Assembly (NCBI GenBank): GCA_963846925.1
Contig: CAWJXW010000008.1
Coordinates: forward strand, 116,647-180,646
Length of the DNA stretch: 64,000 bases
Reading direction: 5' to 3'
Source: JAQBQB01 sp963846925
GTDB taxonomy: Bacteria > Gemmatimonadota > Gemmatimonadetes > Gemmatimonadales > Gemmatimonadaceae
Both the position numbers and the translations under genes were made by a program. The stretch's first letter is position 1; each line of letters starts with the position of its first letter. The notes below the pieces were generated by a model, which did no database searches, was not told where the DNA came from, and saw only the letters and a list, made by a program, of their open reading frames with translations. Below are positions 31,027 to 39,650 of this stretch, piece after piece.

Positions 31027-31352
31027 AGGCCGACCCCGAGCTCGAGTCCCTCGAGCATCCGCGCGAGGGCGGCGGTCGACCGGCGCAGCGCGCGAACACC
31101 CGCCGGTGTGATCCGCGCGAACTTGCGCGCCCGTCCGCCCGGGATGGGCAGCGGATCAGAGATGCGGAACACGACGAACCCTTTCTCGGCGAGTCGGGTG
31201 AGCGCCGCGTGGATCGCGCCGAGTGAGGCGGGTCGTTTGGCGCGCGACTCGATGTCGCGCTTTACGGTGACGGCGTAGGCATCGTCGCCGAGCCGTTGCA
31301 GTGCGGCGAGGACGAGCATCTCGAACTCGCCGAGGGAGTCTCCTTTGGGCAT
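31023..31352 (-). CDS. PadR-family transcription regulator
   Basis: A 109-residue winged-helix protein: GEFEMLVLAALQRLGDDAYAV is the family N-terminal helix, and ASLGAIHAALTRLAEKGFV the recognition helix, followed by a wing (RARKFARITPAG) and a helical dimerisation end. It probably represses the overlapping permease gene. Just before its ATG, TTGCGC and an AT-rich TAAATTATAT (31352-31385 on the minus strand) could be a promoter with a very short leader. Confidence 0.9.
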   Translation of the reverse strand: MPKGDSLGEFEMLVLAALQRLGDDAYAVTVKRDIESRAKRPASLGAIHAALTRLAEKGFVVFRISDPLPIPGGRARKFARITPAGVRALRRSTAALARMLEGLELGVGL

Positions 31353-31412
31353 GGCATATAATTTACAAAGGCGAAGAAATGCGCAAGGGGCAATCTAAGG
31401 ACAAGGGTCGGC

Positions 31413-31745
31413 CTACGGATGCGCCGCGCCGGGCGGCCGCGTGATCATGCCGATCAATCCGACCCCGTTGTTGCGAGCGATGTCGATCGCGGACAGAACC
31501 TTCGAGTAGTCGAGGTCCCGGTCAGCCTTGAGGTAGAGAACCTTGTCCTCCCGCGCGGCCGCGAAGATCGATTGTAGTCCCAAAGCGAGAGTGGCCGAGT
31601 CGACCGCGTGCTTGTTCAGGTAGTATTGGCCCGCGGCGTCGATCCCCAGAGTGACGTCCGCCGAGTCGAGCGGGTGGTCTTTCACATGAGCCGCATTCGG
31701 CGGCTCGGCGACGAAGCCGTCGAGCAGCGTTGGCGCCACGACCAT
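31413..31745 (-). pseudogene. exbD: Truncated ExbD/TolR-like protein
   Basis: The sequence from MVVAPTLLDGFVAEPPNAA onward, with VTLGIDAAGQYYLNK and KVLYLKADRDLDYSKVLSAIDIAR, is the periplasmic domain of ExbD, ending normally in ITRPPGAAHP. The membrane-anchor segment that should precede it is missing. Upstream only a few degenerate residues remain before the DUF3224 gene, and no exbB or tonB is adjacent. It is therefore probably a remnant left at the edge of the accessory region that starts here. Confidence 0.65.
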
Positions 31746-31813
31746 GAAGCGGATGAACGCCGCGTGAGATGTCGATGTTGTGGTTGACGCCTCACCGATC
31801 AATCGAGGCGCCG

Positions 31814-32218
31814 CTATTCCAGTTCGTAGCTCAAAACAAACGGATGCTCCATCCCATGTCCAACCGACGAGCTGCCCTCGCCGGCGAGGCCGCGAAGATC
31901 TCCGGTCGCCGAGCCGGGGACAACGGAGTACGTCTCCTTCGCCAAACCGCCCTCGAATGCGCCGGTCCGTTGGAGCACGAAGGAACCGGTCTTGTCGCCG
32001 ATTCGTCCGTCGACGCGCTCGAGCCCGACGAATGTCGCCGAGCCGTCGCTTCGGTACATCATCAGGTATTCGACGTGCCCTTCGCCCTCGATGTCGCCCG
32101 TGAAGGTCTTCGTCACGCTGGCGCGGGTGAGCTTTGGCAGATCCGCACCTTCGCTGTAAGGCTTCTCGTCCCAATTCTTGATGGCGAATCGCGCATTCGC
32201 GTTCTGCTTCATGTGCAT
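31814..32218 (-). CDS. DUF3224 domain protein
   Basis: A 134-residue protein. NWDEKPYSEGADLPKLTRAS starts the family beta-barrel, with GDIEGEGHVEYLMMYRSDGS, TGSFVLQRTGAFEGGLAKE and GDLRGLAGEGS as further family motifs. DUF3224 proteins form a small barrel related to allene oxide cyclase-like folds; function is unknown. It is complete and typical of single-gene accessory elements. Confidence 0.88.
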   Translation of the reverse strand: MHMKQNANARFAIKNWDEKPYSEGADLPKLTRASVTKTFTGDIEGEGHVEYLMMYRSDGSATFVGLERVDGRIGDKTGSFVLQRTGAFEGGLAKETYSVVPGSATGDLRGLAGEGSSSVGHGMEHPFVLSYELE

Positions 32219-32307
32219 TTGTCCCGTTTCAGTTCATTGGCCGTTGATCCCGCCGACTCTGCTCCCACGTTACATCACTGGCGGTTCGGAGCCAACGGCG
32301 GGCAGCG

Positions 32308-32817
32308 TCAGCGATAGCGGATCACCGCGTGACGCGACCGAACACTCCATCGCCGGAGCGCGGCCGTGATCACGATGCGAAGCCCGCCGATCGAGATCAA
32401 GGCGCCCAGCAGCGGCGCGATCGACCGGCCGCTGAAAAACTGAAATCGATCCCCGAGCATCGCGACGTCCAGCGTCACGATCCACGCCCCGGCGAGCAGG
32501 CCGAGCGTATCTCGATCGGGGACGGGAAGGCAAAGTCGGGTGAGCGCCAGAAGAACGCCAAGCGGAAGCGTCGACGCGATCAGCACGATCGGCGTCAGAC
32601 CCAAAGCGGTGGCGGCGACGACTGCCGCCAGCGGATTGTGTGGAACCGGCGGCTGGGGGAGCACCACCGCGTCCAGGAACGCGTCGAAATACCCAACGAG
32701 CGAAGCGACCCAAACCGCGAACAGGATGGTGAGCGCCCAGCCATGCGCCGTGTGCAGGACGACCGGTTCTTCCGGCAGCCGGTCGAAACGGGCGATTGGG
32801 CTTCCCATGTGACTCAA
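32308..32817 (-). CDS. Hypothetical membrane protein
   Basis: A 169-residue protein with four predicted membrane spans (ALTILFAVWVASLVGYF, LAAVVAATALGLTPIVLIA, LGLLAGAWIVTLDVAML and PLLGALISIGGLRIVITAAL). It stops 2 bp from the helix-turn-helix gene start side, suggesting co-transcription. I do not recognise the family. Confidence 0.65.
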   Translation of the reverse strand: MSHMGSPIARFDRLPEEPVVLHTAHGWALTILFAVWVASLVGYFDAFLDAVVLPQPPVPHNPLAAVVAATALGLTPIVLIASTLPLGVLLALTRLCLPVPDRDTLGLLAGAWIVTLDVAMLGDRFQFFSGRSIAPLLGALISIGGLRIVITAALRRWSVRSRHAVIRYR

Positions 32818-32818
32818 G

Positions 32819-33334
32819 CTACCACCCGTCCACTCGCGTAAAAGTCGCGGCCGGTTCGCCGAGCCAGAGGACGAGCCGCATCACCCGCGGAAAACCGATG
32901 CGTCCGCCTTTCGCCAGAGTCGTCAGCATCCCCGGCGTGAACCCACTCAACTCGCGCGCCGTCTCGCCCCACGTCGACTCACGCGCGCGTCGTCGCACGT
33001 CGATCGCGGCGTGCAGTGCCCGCGTATCCCATCGCAGAATCTCGCCGGGCGCGAGCGTTGGATTCACGAAACACGCCGATCGCGGGTCGGCCACGCCGGG
33101 GATGAAGCTCTCGGGCGTGCGGCGCAGCCAGACCAGCATCTGAAGGATCCCGTCGCCCTCGCCGCGCGGCTGATCCTTCAGCCCTATGATCGTCGACAGC
33201 GCGATGGGGCGCAGCCGCGTACAACGCTCGCTCACCTCGGCGGCGACCTCTTTCCAACTCAGCCCTCGCGCGGCCCGCTGCGCATCGATCGCGTCGTAGA
33301 GGGCGCGGACGTCGAACTCCTTGTCAGGAGACAT
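32819..33334 (-). CDS. Helix-turn-helix (Cro/C1-like) protein with two tandem HTH domains
   Basis: About 171 residues from the ATG at 33334. Two similar units are seen: LYDAIDAQRAARGLSWKEVA ... LSTIIGLKDQPRGEGDGIL, and LHAAIDVRRRARESTWGETA ... MLTTLAKGGRIGFPRVMRL. Each ends in a short helix with a WLxxTPESF or WLGEPAATF motif. This duplicated arrangement suggests a DNA-binding regulator related to those found beside small accessory genes. Longer starts upstream overlap the next small gene. Confidence 0.7.
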   Translation of the reverse strand: MSPDKEFDVRALYDAIDAQRAARGLSWKEVAAEVSERCTRLRPIALSTIIGLKDQPRGEGDGILQMLVWLRRTPESFIPGVADPRSACFVNPTLAPGEILRWDTRALHAAIDVRRRARESTWGETARELSGFTPGMLTTLAKGGRIGFPRVMRLVLWLGEPAATFTRVDGW

Positions 33335-33350
33335 CAACCTGGCTTCCGCC

Positions 33351-33554
33351 TCACGGAGTTGCCCCAGCTGAATCCGGAAACGCAAGCCCGGGCCACCACC
33401 GTGCGTCGTTGGCTTCGTGAATCCACAGTCGGATGCGCATCATCTCATCGAGGCGAGCGTCGAGCCGATGCGTGTCGGCCGACCAGCCTCGATCGAGCGC
33501 ATCCATGTAGCTGGCGAGATGCTCCTCGGCAGGGTGGACGAGGTTCATTCTCAT
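33351..33554 (-). CDS. Small protein resembling the N-terminus of GNAT acetyltransferases
   Basis: About 67 residues from the ATG at 33554. NLVHPAEEHLASYMDALDRGW is like the first helix of a group of N-acetyltransferases, but the catalytic core is absent and the sequence stops soon after ANDARWWPGLAFP. It may be a truncated gene or an independent small protein. Confidence 0.4.
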   Translation of the reverse strand: MRMNLVHPAEEHLASYMDALDRGWSADTHRLDARLDEMMRIRLWIHEANDARWWPGLAFPDSAGATP

Positions 33555-33599
33555 ATCATAACAATGGCCGCCTCGACTTTCCCACTTCGAGCCCCCCGG

Positions 33600-33628
33600 T
33601 TGACATCGGCGCGGCGTGCTTTGATACT
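33600..33628 (+). promoter_or_regulatory. Sigma70-like promoter
   Basis: TTGACA (33600-33605) and GATACT (33623-33628) are separated by exactly 17 bp, pointing toward the ankyrin gene that starts 140 bp downstream. The rest of the 214-bp gap (33555-33768) shows nothing else except a strong ribosome site. Confidence 0.55.
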
Positions 33629-33768
33629 GCTGGCAGTGCGCAGACAGGGCGCCACCAACCCGCGGCAAGGGAATATTCCCACCTGATTGGTCCAAAGTCG
33701 CGTGCGTTTGGCACCTTCTTTCAGCCTGGCTTCAGCGGGGCACAGGCGATTCATGAAAGGAGGTTGCA

Positions 33769-35394
33769 ATGAAGTCGCTCCCCGCTCGTCCGTCGCTCGA
33801 GTCTCTCCGTAAGCAGGCGAAGAAACTCGCGCGCGACGTCGCCGCCGGTGATGCCGCCGCCCTCGCGCGTGCGCGAGCGCATCTGCCGAGCGTCGACCCG
33901 CCGCTGACGCAGCGCAACGCGCAACTCGTCATCGCGCGTGAGTACGGCTTCGCCGGCTGGCAAGACCTGACCGCTGAAGTGAACAAGCGCCTTGGCACCG
34001 GTGCCGAGTGGGCCGCGACACAGGCGCAACGCGCCATTCACGACAACGACGTCGAACGCCTGAAGCAACTGCTGGCCGAATACCCGGCGTTGCTTTCATG
34101 GCAAGGCGACGACGACCGCACCGGCCTGTTGGGGTTCGCCACCGGCGCCTACGGCGACGCGTTCACACCGGAGAGCGAAGGCTGGTTCACCCGCTTGGCG
34201 TGCGCGGAGGTGCTGATCGACGCCGGCGCAGTCGTGACGCCGGCGGTGGTCGAGGGCCTCCTCCATTCACGCGCCCGCGGCCTGCTGGAACTCTTTCGGC
34301 GCAAAGGCCTGCTTCCGCGCACACTCAAATTCTGCGCGGCGCTGGGAGATCTCGACACTGTGCGTACCGCTCTGGATGAGAATGCGAACGACCGTGCGAT
34401 CGTCAACGATGCGTTCATCACCGCCTGCCGTTTTCACCACGAGGTGGTCGCGTCGCTCCTGCTGGAGCGATCGATCGCGCTTGACCCCGAGCTCGGCGGT
34501 CACATCGATGAGAACGTCGGAGGGGGCCGCCTCGCTTTCGTCCAATCCTTCACGGAAACGGATCGATCGAGCGCCGCGCAGGCGACGGCGGTCGGACTGT
34601 GGAAGGCGTTCGTCATGGGGCAGGTCAGTCGCGCGCTCCAAGAGCCGGACCTGAAGACCTTCGTCAGCGTAGTGCGGCGTGAGCCGTGGCTGCTTGGCGA
34701 GGCCTACGTGTGGTTTCAGAAAAGGCTCATCGAGAACGCGTCGTTCTTGAAGGACCGCGAAGAATTCATCGTCGGTCTTCTCGATTTGGGTCCCGCGCTG
34801 CTGCGGCGCCAGCCGCCGCCTGCGTCCCAAGCCATCGAGTTCGCGCTCACGTACGGAAACCCCCACCTCGTTCCATTGCTCACCCGCATCTGGCCATTCC
34901 CCGACGACCTACCGCATGCGGCGGGTGTGGGCGACCTCGCGCGAGTGAAGCGTTGGTTCGACCCTGAGGGGAAGCCGGCGCTGGGCGACCCGGCGAGTCA
35001 CGCTCCCGCCACCAGCGTGCACCCAAGAGAACCTCAATGGGGCGAGGTCGGCGTTCAGCAGGTTCTCGACACCGCGCTCGCCTGGTCCGTCATCAACCGC
35101 CACTTCGACGTGGCCGACTTCCTCCTCGCGCACGGCGCGAACATCAACACCAATTGGAACTCCCACGAGCCGGCGAGCATCCTCCACCATCTGGTCTTCG
35201 AGGACAACTACGAATCGATGCAGTACCTCATCGACCGCGGCATCGACATGACCATCAAGGACCACCGTTGGAACAGCGACGCCCGGGGCTGGGCGCGATA
35301 CGGCAAGAAAGACGAGAAGATGGCTCAGTGGCTGGAAGAGGCGGAACGGAAGCGGGCGGTCCTCAGCTCACCGCCTTCTTCACGAGCGCGATGA
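33769..35394 (+). CDS. Large ankyrin-repeat-like protein
   Basis: A 541-residue protein preceded by an optimal AAAGGAGG ribosome site. The N-terminal region SLESLRKQAKKLARDVAAGD ... QLVIAREYGFAGWQDL is a recognisable short domain also found at the start of another ankyrin protein at 50.7 kb. The rest contains degenerate ankyrin repeats (DNDVERLKQLLAEYPALL, DVADFLLAHGANINTNWN, SMQYLIDRGIDMTIKDH). No signal peptide. Probably a cytoplasmic interaction protein. Its 3' end overlaps the convergent DUF1801 gene by 32 bp. Confidence 0.8.
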   Translation: MKSLPARPSLESLRKQAKKLARDVAAGDAAALARARAHLPSVDPPLTQRNAQLVIAREYGFAGWQDLTAEVNKRLGTGAEWAATQAQRAIHDNDVERLKQLLAEYPALLSWQGDDDRTGLLGFATGAYGDAFTPESEGWFTRLACAEVLIDAGAVVTPAVVEGLLHSRARGLLELFRRKGLLPRTLKFCAALGDLDTVRTALDENANDRAIVNDAFITACRFHHEVVASLLLERSIALDPELGGHIDENVGGGRLAFVQSFTETDRSSAAQATAVGLWKAFVMGQVSRALQEPDLKTFVSVVRREPWLLGEAYVWFQKRLIENASFLKDREEFIVGLLDLGPALLRRQPPPASQAIEFALTYGNPHLVPLLTRIWPFPDDLPHAAGVGDLARVKRWFDPEGKPALGDPASHAPATSVHPREPQWGEVGVQQVLDTALAWSVINRHFDVADFLLAHGANINTNWNSHEPASILHHLVFEDNYESMQYLIDRGIDMTIKDHRWNSDARGWARYGKKDEKMAQWLEEAERKRAVLSSPPSSRAR

Positions 35395-35845
35395 TCCGTG
35401 CCTCGTCGGCGGCGGTCAAATCCTTCAACGCGAACGTGGTCGGCCACATCTGGCCGTCGTCGAGCTTTGCCTTGTCGCTGAAGCCGAGCGTCGCGTACCT
35501 CGACTTGAACTTCCGTGCGTCCTGGAAGAAGCAGACGACTTGGCCGTCCTTGGCATACGCCGGCATCCCGTACCAGAGTCTCGACGAGAGCCCTGGTGCG
35601 GCGGCTTTGACGATGGCGTGGACCCGCTCGCCCATGGCACGATCGGATCCCTGCATCGCGGCGATCTTCGCCAGCACCGTGCCTTCCTCGTCTCCTTTGT
35701 CCGCGCGCTTCAGCTCTTGGACGCGGTCCCGCATGGCCGCTCGTTCCTCGTCCGTAAAGCCGGCGGAACCCTTGCGGCTCGCGGTGGGGGGAGAGCTCTT
35801 CGCGGATTTCCGCGCGCCCTTCTTTGCTCGTTTCTTTTCAGCCAT
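35363..35845 (-). CDS. DUF1801 family protein (YdhG-like)
   Basis: A 160-residue protein with a lysine- and serine-rich N-terminus (about 30 residues) and then the DUF1801 fold: RVHAIVKAAAPGLSSRLWYGMPAYAKDGQVV, FFQDARKFKSRYATLGF. Members are sometimes called iron chaperones, but the role is unsettled. The basic leader resembles histone H1-like tails. Convergent with the ankyrin gene. Confidence 0.85.
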   Translation of the reverse strand: MAEKKRAKKGARKSAKSSPPTASRKGSAGFTDEERAAMRDRVQELKRADKGDEEGTVLAKIAAMQGSDRAMGERVHAIVKAAAPGLSSRLWYGMPAYAKDGQVVCFFQDARKFKSRYATLGFSDKAKLDDGQMWPTTFALKDLTAADEARIIALVKKAVS

Positions 35846-35900
35846 GGTGTCCGGTGACCTCGACGAAGGTCCTACAGAATAGTGCTGTCGACAAGAGCAG

Positions 35901-36713
35901 CTATACGGCGAGATCCGGCTGAGAAAATGAACGCGTAGGCGCGGATGCCCAGCGCATTCCGCCGTAGGAATCCGCCACCACCCACGCGCCCGCCGTCAGC
36001 GCCGTCGAGACGACGAACTCGCCCCACTGGAATGGGGTGTAGTTCCCCGACACAACTCTTGGCACCCACACGATCAGCGTGAACAGCCCTAACTGAAGCG
36101 TCGAGAGCTCGGCCGCCAGTCGAGCCTTCACACCGAAGAGCACCGCCAACCCAGCGGCGATGAAGGCGCCGCCCGTGAAGTACGCCCAAGCCGTGTGCCA
36201 TGGCAACCAACCAGGTATGAGCACCACGGTCTGCTGCAGATAGACGAAATGCGCGAGGCCGAAAGGGATCAAGGCGAGACCGTACAGCGTCTTCGCGATG
36301 CGCAGGCCGCTCTCTCCCGTGGCGAAGCGAAGGCGCGACGCGTCGCGCTCGCCGGCGAACCAGAGGTATAGAACCCAGGCTCCCGCCACGATCACGGCGC
36401 TCTCGCCGAAGCCGAACGCAGCCAGCAACGTGGGATGGAGGAGAAAGACTTGGGGCAGGCGGAGCAACAGCAGCCAAGCCAAGAGATAGGCCAGCAGCAC
36501 GCGCGAAGCGATGGGAGCCGTTCGCTGCCAGAGAAGGCCTATGCCGGATATGAGATATACGAACGCGCAAATGTAGACCAGGGCCTCGCGTGCCGGCACG
36601 CCCTTGGACACCGGCGGCCACGTCGGGTCGAAGTCGCCCTTGATCAGACCCAGGATTCCGAGGCCGATAAGGGTCGCGGCAAAGAAGGCATGGCCGACGC
36701 TTGCGATGCGCAT
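35901..36713 (-). CDS. DoxX-like membrane protein
   Basis: A 270-residue protein with about eight membrane segments in two similar halves (HAFFAATLIGLGILGLI and TLYGLALIPFGLAHFVYL). The recurring helix patterns LIGLGILGL and FTGGAFIAAGLAVLFG are DoxX-like. Members are linked to respiratory or redox functions, without a defined reaction. The small proline-rich gene 36725-36889 precedes it in the same direction. Confidence 0.7.
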   Translation of the reverse strand: MRIASVGHAFFAATLIGLGILGLIKGDFDPTWPPVSKGVPAREALVYICAFVYLISGIGLLWQRTAPIASRVLLAYLLAWLLLLRLPQVFLLHPTLLAAFGFGESAVIVAGAWVLYLWFAGERDASRLRFATGESGLRIAKTLYGLALIPFGLAHFVYLQQTVVLIPGWLPWHTAWAYFTGGAFIAAGLAVLFGVKARLAAELSTLQLGLFTLIVWVPRVVSGNYTPFQWGEFVVSTALTAGAWVVADSYGGMRWASAPTRSFSQPDLAV

Positions 36714-36724
36714 CGTCAGCCCGG

Positions 36725-36889
36725 CTACTGGCCTCGGCGACCTGATTTCGCCGAGGTGGATTGTGGCTTGGGCCGCGGCGGGGCGACCGGCGGCGCAGCG
36801 GCTCCGTCGGCACGAGGGGTCGGGGCCCCCCCCGGCGTCTTCGGCTTCTTGGAGAAGTCGGGGATATGGCGTTCGCCTTTGCGTTTCAT
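36725..36889 (-). CDS. Small basic proline-rich protein
   Basis: 54 residues (MKRKGERHIPDFSKKPKTPG...). Strongly basic and proline/alanine-rich, probably disordered. It sits 11 bp before the DoxX-like gene. The N-terminal KxxPDFSKKPK motif looks real rather than random, but no family is known to me. Confidence 0.45.
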   Translation of the reverse strand: MKRKGERHIPDFSKKPKTPGGAPTPRADGAAAPPVAPPRPKPQSTSAKSGRRGQ

Positions 36890-36942
36890 AACTAGCTCCT
36901 GAGAAATGTGCGAATCAGCGCATTCAGTCAACGGCGGTCCAA

Positions 36943-37323
36943 CTAGTTCGGCGGATACTGGGCGATCGATAGGATATTGCCGTCGGGATCCTTGAACCAT
37001 ACGACCTGGGCCCCGCTCGGCGCGCGCCAAATGCCGGCCGGATCCTGGTCCAACCATGCATAGCGTTCCGGGCGAACGCCATGGTCGACGAGGTGCTGGA
37101 GGACGTCCGCGATGTGCGCGACCTGCCAGCCGAGGACGGTAAAAGGCTGCGGCTTGAAGCGCTCGACTTTCTGGAGACGGAGCTCGGTCCCCGCGGCATC
37201 GAATACGAGAGCGAACTCGTCGTCGGAGCGGACGCGCAGCCCCAGCACGCTTCCATAGAAGGCCGTGGCTCGGACGCTATCCGTGGTGGCGGCGAAGGCA
37301 ACCAGCGTGGCGTGTTGCAGCAT
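36943..37323 (-). CDS. VOC (glyoxalase-fold) family protein
   Basis: About 126 residues from the ATG at 37323, with a G-rich ribosome site. VOC pattern: ATAFYGSVLGLRVRSDDEFA and VVWFKDPDGNILSIAQYPPN. Stop and start spacing of 9 bp to the RibD-like gene suggests one transcript. Function unknown. Confidence 0.87.
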   Translation of the reverse strand: MLQHATLVAFAATTDSVRATAFYGSVLGLRVRSDDEFALVFDAAGTELRLQKVERFKPQPFTVLGWQVAHIADVLQHLVDHGVRPERYAWLDQDPAGIWRAPSGAQVVWFKDPDGNILSIAQYPPN

Positions 37324-37332
37324 GAGCACCCC

Positions 37333-37899
37333 CTAGCGTCGTACCTCGTAACGAAGCTCCACCAGACCGTTCCGGTATGCGTTGACCTCCGCCAAATGGA
37401 GGTCGATGTCTTTGTCGAGCTTCCCGAAGAACGGGATTCCTTCTCCGATCAAGATCGGCAGGATCGAGTAGCGAATTTCGTCGGCTAATCCGAGACGAAG
37501 GCACTCGCCAGAAACCGCACCGCCTCCGACGAACCAGATGCTGCGGAACGTGGGCCGCAGGCGCGTCTTCACGAAGTGCGCGAGGTCTCCCGAATAGAAC
37601 TCGATGGTGTCCCGGATGCGAGGAAGCTCGCGACGAGTGAGGACGAAGGTGGGTTTGTCGCCGTACGACCACCCGAATCCCTTGGCCTCAAAATTCACCG
37701 CGGTCTCGTACGTTCGCGAACCCATGACGTAGCAGTCGATCGTCTTGAGGAACGCCTCGACGAATGCCGGGTCCATCGTCTCCCCGCCCGCAAATTCGTC
37801 CGACGTCTCGAGCCAGTCGACGCGTCCGTCGGTGCGAGCGATGAAGCCGTCGAGGCTCGCCGCCATGTGGATCGTTATGCGAGAATCAGGGTTCGCCAC
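37333..37899 (-). CDS. RibD C-terminal / dihydrofolate-reductase-like protein
   Basis: About 188 residues. ITIHMAASLDGFIARTDG is the first strand and loop of the RibD_C fold. YVMGSRTYETAV, TFVLTRRELPRI, IWFVGGGAVSGECLRLGLADE and LPILIGEGIPFF complete it. These stand-alone proteins are NADPH-dependent reductase-like; the substrate is unknown and a direct folate role should not be assumed. The start is taken as the GTG at 37899 because the first strand is required for the fold. Confidence 0.87.
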   Translation of the reverse strand: MANPDSRITIHMAASLDGFIARTDGRVDWLETSDEFAGGETMDPAFVEAFLKTIDCYVMGSRTYETAVNFEAKGFGWSYGDKPTFVLTRRELPRIRDTIEFYSGDLAHFVKTRLRPTFRSIWFVGGGAVSGECLRLGLADEIRYSILPILIGEGIPFFGKLDKDIDLHLAEVNAYRNGLVELRYEVRR

Positions 37900-37953
37900 A
37901 GGTTCGCCCTCGCTCTGCAAAGACCGCGGGCCTAGAGAGCGTTCGCACTCGAT

Positions 37954-38328
37954 TCAGCGCTCGTTCGGCGGCGCGGTCGTGATCGCGGAACGCAGCGTCT
38001 GCACGACGTCGGCCGGGTTCGCGACTTCGATGACGAGTCGCTGATAGTGTTCGTGATCGAGCTCGATGACCACGGTGCGCTCGGGATCGTGAACGTCGTA
38101 GAAGACGAACCCGTCGCTTTGGTAGAAGGAGCCGGCCGTGAGAAGTCCGGGAATCTGCGTGCCGGGGAGGCGCAGGCCATGCCACCATCCCCGCGCCGGT
38201 TCCGGGTCGGCGCGCACTGCCCGGATGTGAGCCACCGGAATTTCGAGTTGGCTCTTGAGTGCCCAGAGCTTGTCCCATCCCTCGACTTCGAAACGCACGC
38301 GGTCGCCTTCTACGATGACATTTACCAT
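37954..38328 (-). CDS. PH-like (bacterial pleckstrin-homology type) small protein
   Basis: A 124-residue protein: VNVIVEGDRVRFEVEGWDKLWALKSQLE, a strand-rich centre with LLTAGSFYQSDGFVFYDVHDPE, and VVIELDHEHYQRLVIEVANP. The pattern is that of small proteins annotated as bPH or as a hypothetical family with conserved DPExARGWWHGLRLPGTQ. The C-terminus PPNER lies in a sequence that resembles a degraded attC right box. Confidence 0.65.
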   Translation of the reverse strand: MVNVIVEGDRVRFEVEGWDKLWALKSQLEIPVAHIRAVRADPEPARGWWHGLRLPGTQIPGLLTAGSFYQSDGFVFYDVHDPERTVVIELDHEHYQRLVIEVANPADVVQTLRSAITTAPPNER

Positions 38329-38345
38329 GGCGGGCCTCGACAGGG

Positions 38346-38732
38346 CTATTGGCCGGCAAGCGGTTGCCAAAGTTCTACCTTGTTTCCTTCCGGATCGATG
38401 ACCCATGCAAACTTCCCATATTCGGAATCGTCGATCTTCTCGAGAACGTTGCAGCCTTCTTCGCGTAAGACTTTGACCAGAGCGTGGAGATCTTCCACCC
38501 GGTAATTGACCATGAAAGTCGCAGTGCTGGGCGCAAACTGACCGCTTTGCGCCGGTGCGATGTTCCAGGCGGTCGTTCCGGCGAACGGCTTACCTTCAGC
38601 GTCGGTCCAGGTGAAAGCCGCGCCACCCCATTCCTGCACATCGATTCCCAAGTGCCGCTTATACCAAGCCTGTAGTGCCGGAGCGTCTTTGGCTTTGAAG
38701 AAGATGCCGCCAATTCCGGTGACTCGCTTCAT
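38346..38732 (-). CDS. VOC family protein (glyoxalase/bleomycin-resistance-like)
   Basis: A 128-residue protein: GIGGIFFKAKDAPALQAWYKRHLGI, FMVNYRVEDLHALVKVLREEG and FAWVIDPEGNKVELWQP. This subfamily is common as a one-gene accessory unit in soil bacteria. The substrate is unknown. Confidence 0.88.
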   Translation of the reverse strand: MKRVTGIGGIFFKAKDAPALQAWYKRHLGIDVQEWGGAAFTWTDAEGKPFAGTTAWNIAPAQSGQFAPSTATFMVNYRVEDLHALVKVLREEGCNVLEKIDDSEYGKFAWVIDPEGNKVELWQPLAGQ

Positions 38733-38805
38733 GGAACCTCCAAGGTCTGGCGGTGGTGAGAGAGTGCGTGTTTCCTGCGGCCGAACGCTTGAGTTGCGGG
38801 CGCGC

Positions 38806-38907
38806 TCAACGCAGGAACCGCATGACCAACGTGACGATCCCGTCTGCGGCGAGCACCGTCAAGCCGGCGTCCGCCAGCAATTCTTTGAGTCGGCGCGCAT
38901 CGCTCAT
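38806..38907 (-). CDS. Possible small peptide (33 residues)
   Basis: An open frame, MSDARRLKELLADAGL..., encodes an amphipathic helix and ends at the TGA at 38806-38808. It occupies the otherwise empty gap between the VOC protein and the methyltransferase-like gene. Support is limited to helix-like composition. Confidence 0.25.
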   Translation of the reverse strand: MSDARRLKELLADAGLTVLAADGIVTLVMRFLR

Positions 38908-38916
38908 AGTTTGGCA

Positions 38917-39588
38917 TCACCCGCGCGGCGTCGCCACGTAGAGCGTGTGCATGGGGCCCGCCGTGTCATGTGCCCGGACGTGCAGCGTCCGGACGGCGAG
39001 CCCCGAGCGCCGCAACGTGCCCGCGAACCCTGGGTCGTCACCCACGGACCAGTACACGATCGAGCCGCCGGCGCGCAGCGCGGCCACGGTGACCTCGATG
39101 CCACGCGTTGCGTAGAGTCGTGCGTTCTCGGACATGAGCATCCCCTCGGGGCCGTTGTCCGTGTCGAGCATGATCGCGTCGAAGGCAGCGGGGTTCGCCC
39201 GGAGCACGTCGACCACGTCGTCCTGCAGCACGCGGACGCGCGGATCGCGCATCGCGTCGGCGGACAGCCCGTACCGCGGGTCTTCGTTCCACGCGATCAC
39301 CTCGGCGAGGAGCTCCGCCACTACAATCTCGGCGTCCTCGCGCAGGTGCTGGAGAGAGGCGCGGAGCGTGAACCCCAAGCCGAGGCCTCCGATCAGCACC
39401 CGGGCCCGTGGGACCTCCCGGAGCGGAGCGCAGGCGACTTCGGCGAGCCGGTCCTCCGAGAGGTGCCGGCGGGTGGACATGAGCTCCACGCCGTCGGCGC
39501 GAATGAGATACGCGCCGTCGTGCCGATACAGCGCGATCACCGTCCCATTCGGGGTCCGCGCCTCACCGAGTCGCTCGAACGGCTTCAT
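38917..39588 (-). CDS. Spermidine-synthase-like SAM-dependent protein
   Basis: About 223 residues from the ATG at 39588. The order resembles spermidine synthases: TRRHLSEDRLAEVAC, the nucleotide motif VLIGGLGLGFTLRAS, VVAELLAEVIAW, and FDAIMLDTDNGPEG. Stand-alone members of this set are uncharacterised; the amine substrate site is not obvious, so the polyamine role is not implied. Confidence 0.8.
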   Translation of the reverse strand: MKPFERLGEARTPNGTVIALYRHDGAYLIRADGVELMSTRRHLSEDRLAEVACAPLREVPRARVLIGGLGLGFTLRASLQHLREDAEIVVAELLAEVIAWNEDPRYGLSADAMRDPRVRVLQDDVVDVLRANPAAFDAIMLDTDNGPEGMLMSENARLYATRGIEVTVAALRAGGSIVYWSVGDDPGFAGTLRRSGLAVRTLHVRAHDTAGPMHTLYVATPRG

Positions 39589-39650
39589 CGCGCGAGAGGC
39601 AGCACGTGGGCGGAGCGCCGTGATGCTGGCGTACGCCGACCACGTGGGAC

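Noticed and set aside
36890..36945. Palindromic attC-like stretch with AACTAGTTCGG
   Set aside because: Only a few bases match the core and no partner arm is found within 120 bp.
37921..37960. attC-like sequence at the end of the 37954 gene
   Set aside because: CAGCGCTCGTTCGGCGG resembles a right arm, but the core deviates and no left arm or hairpin is present.
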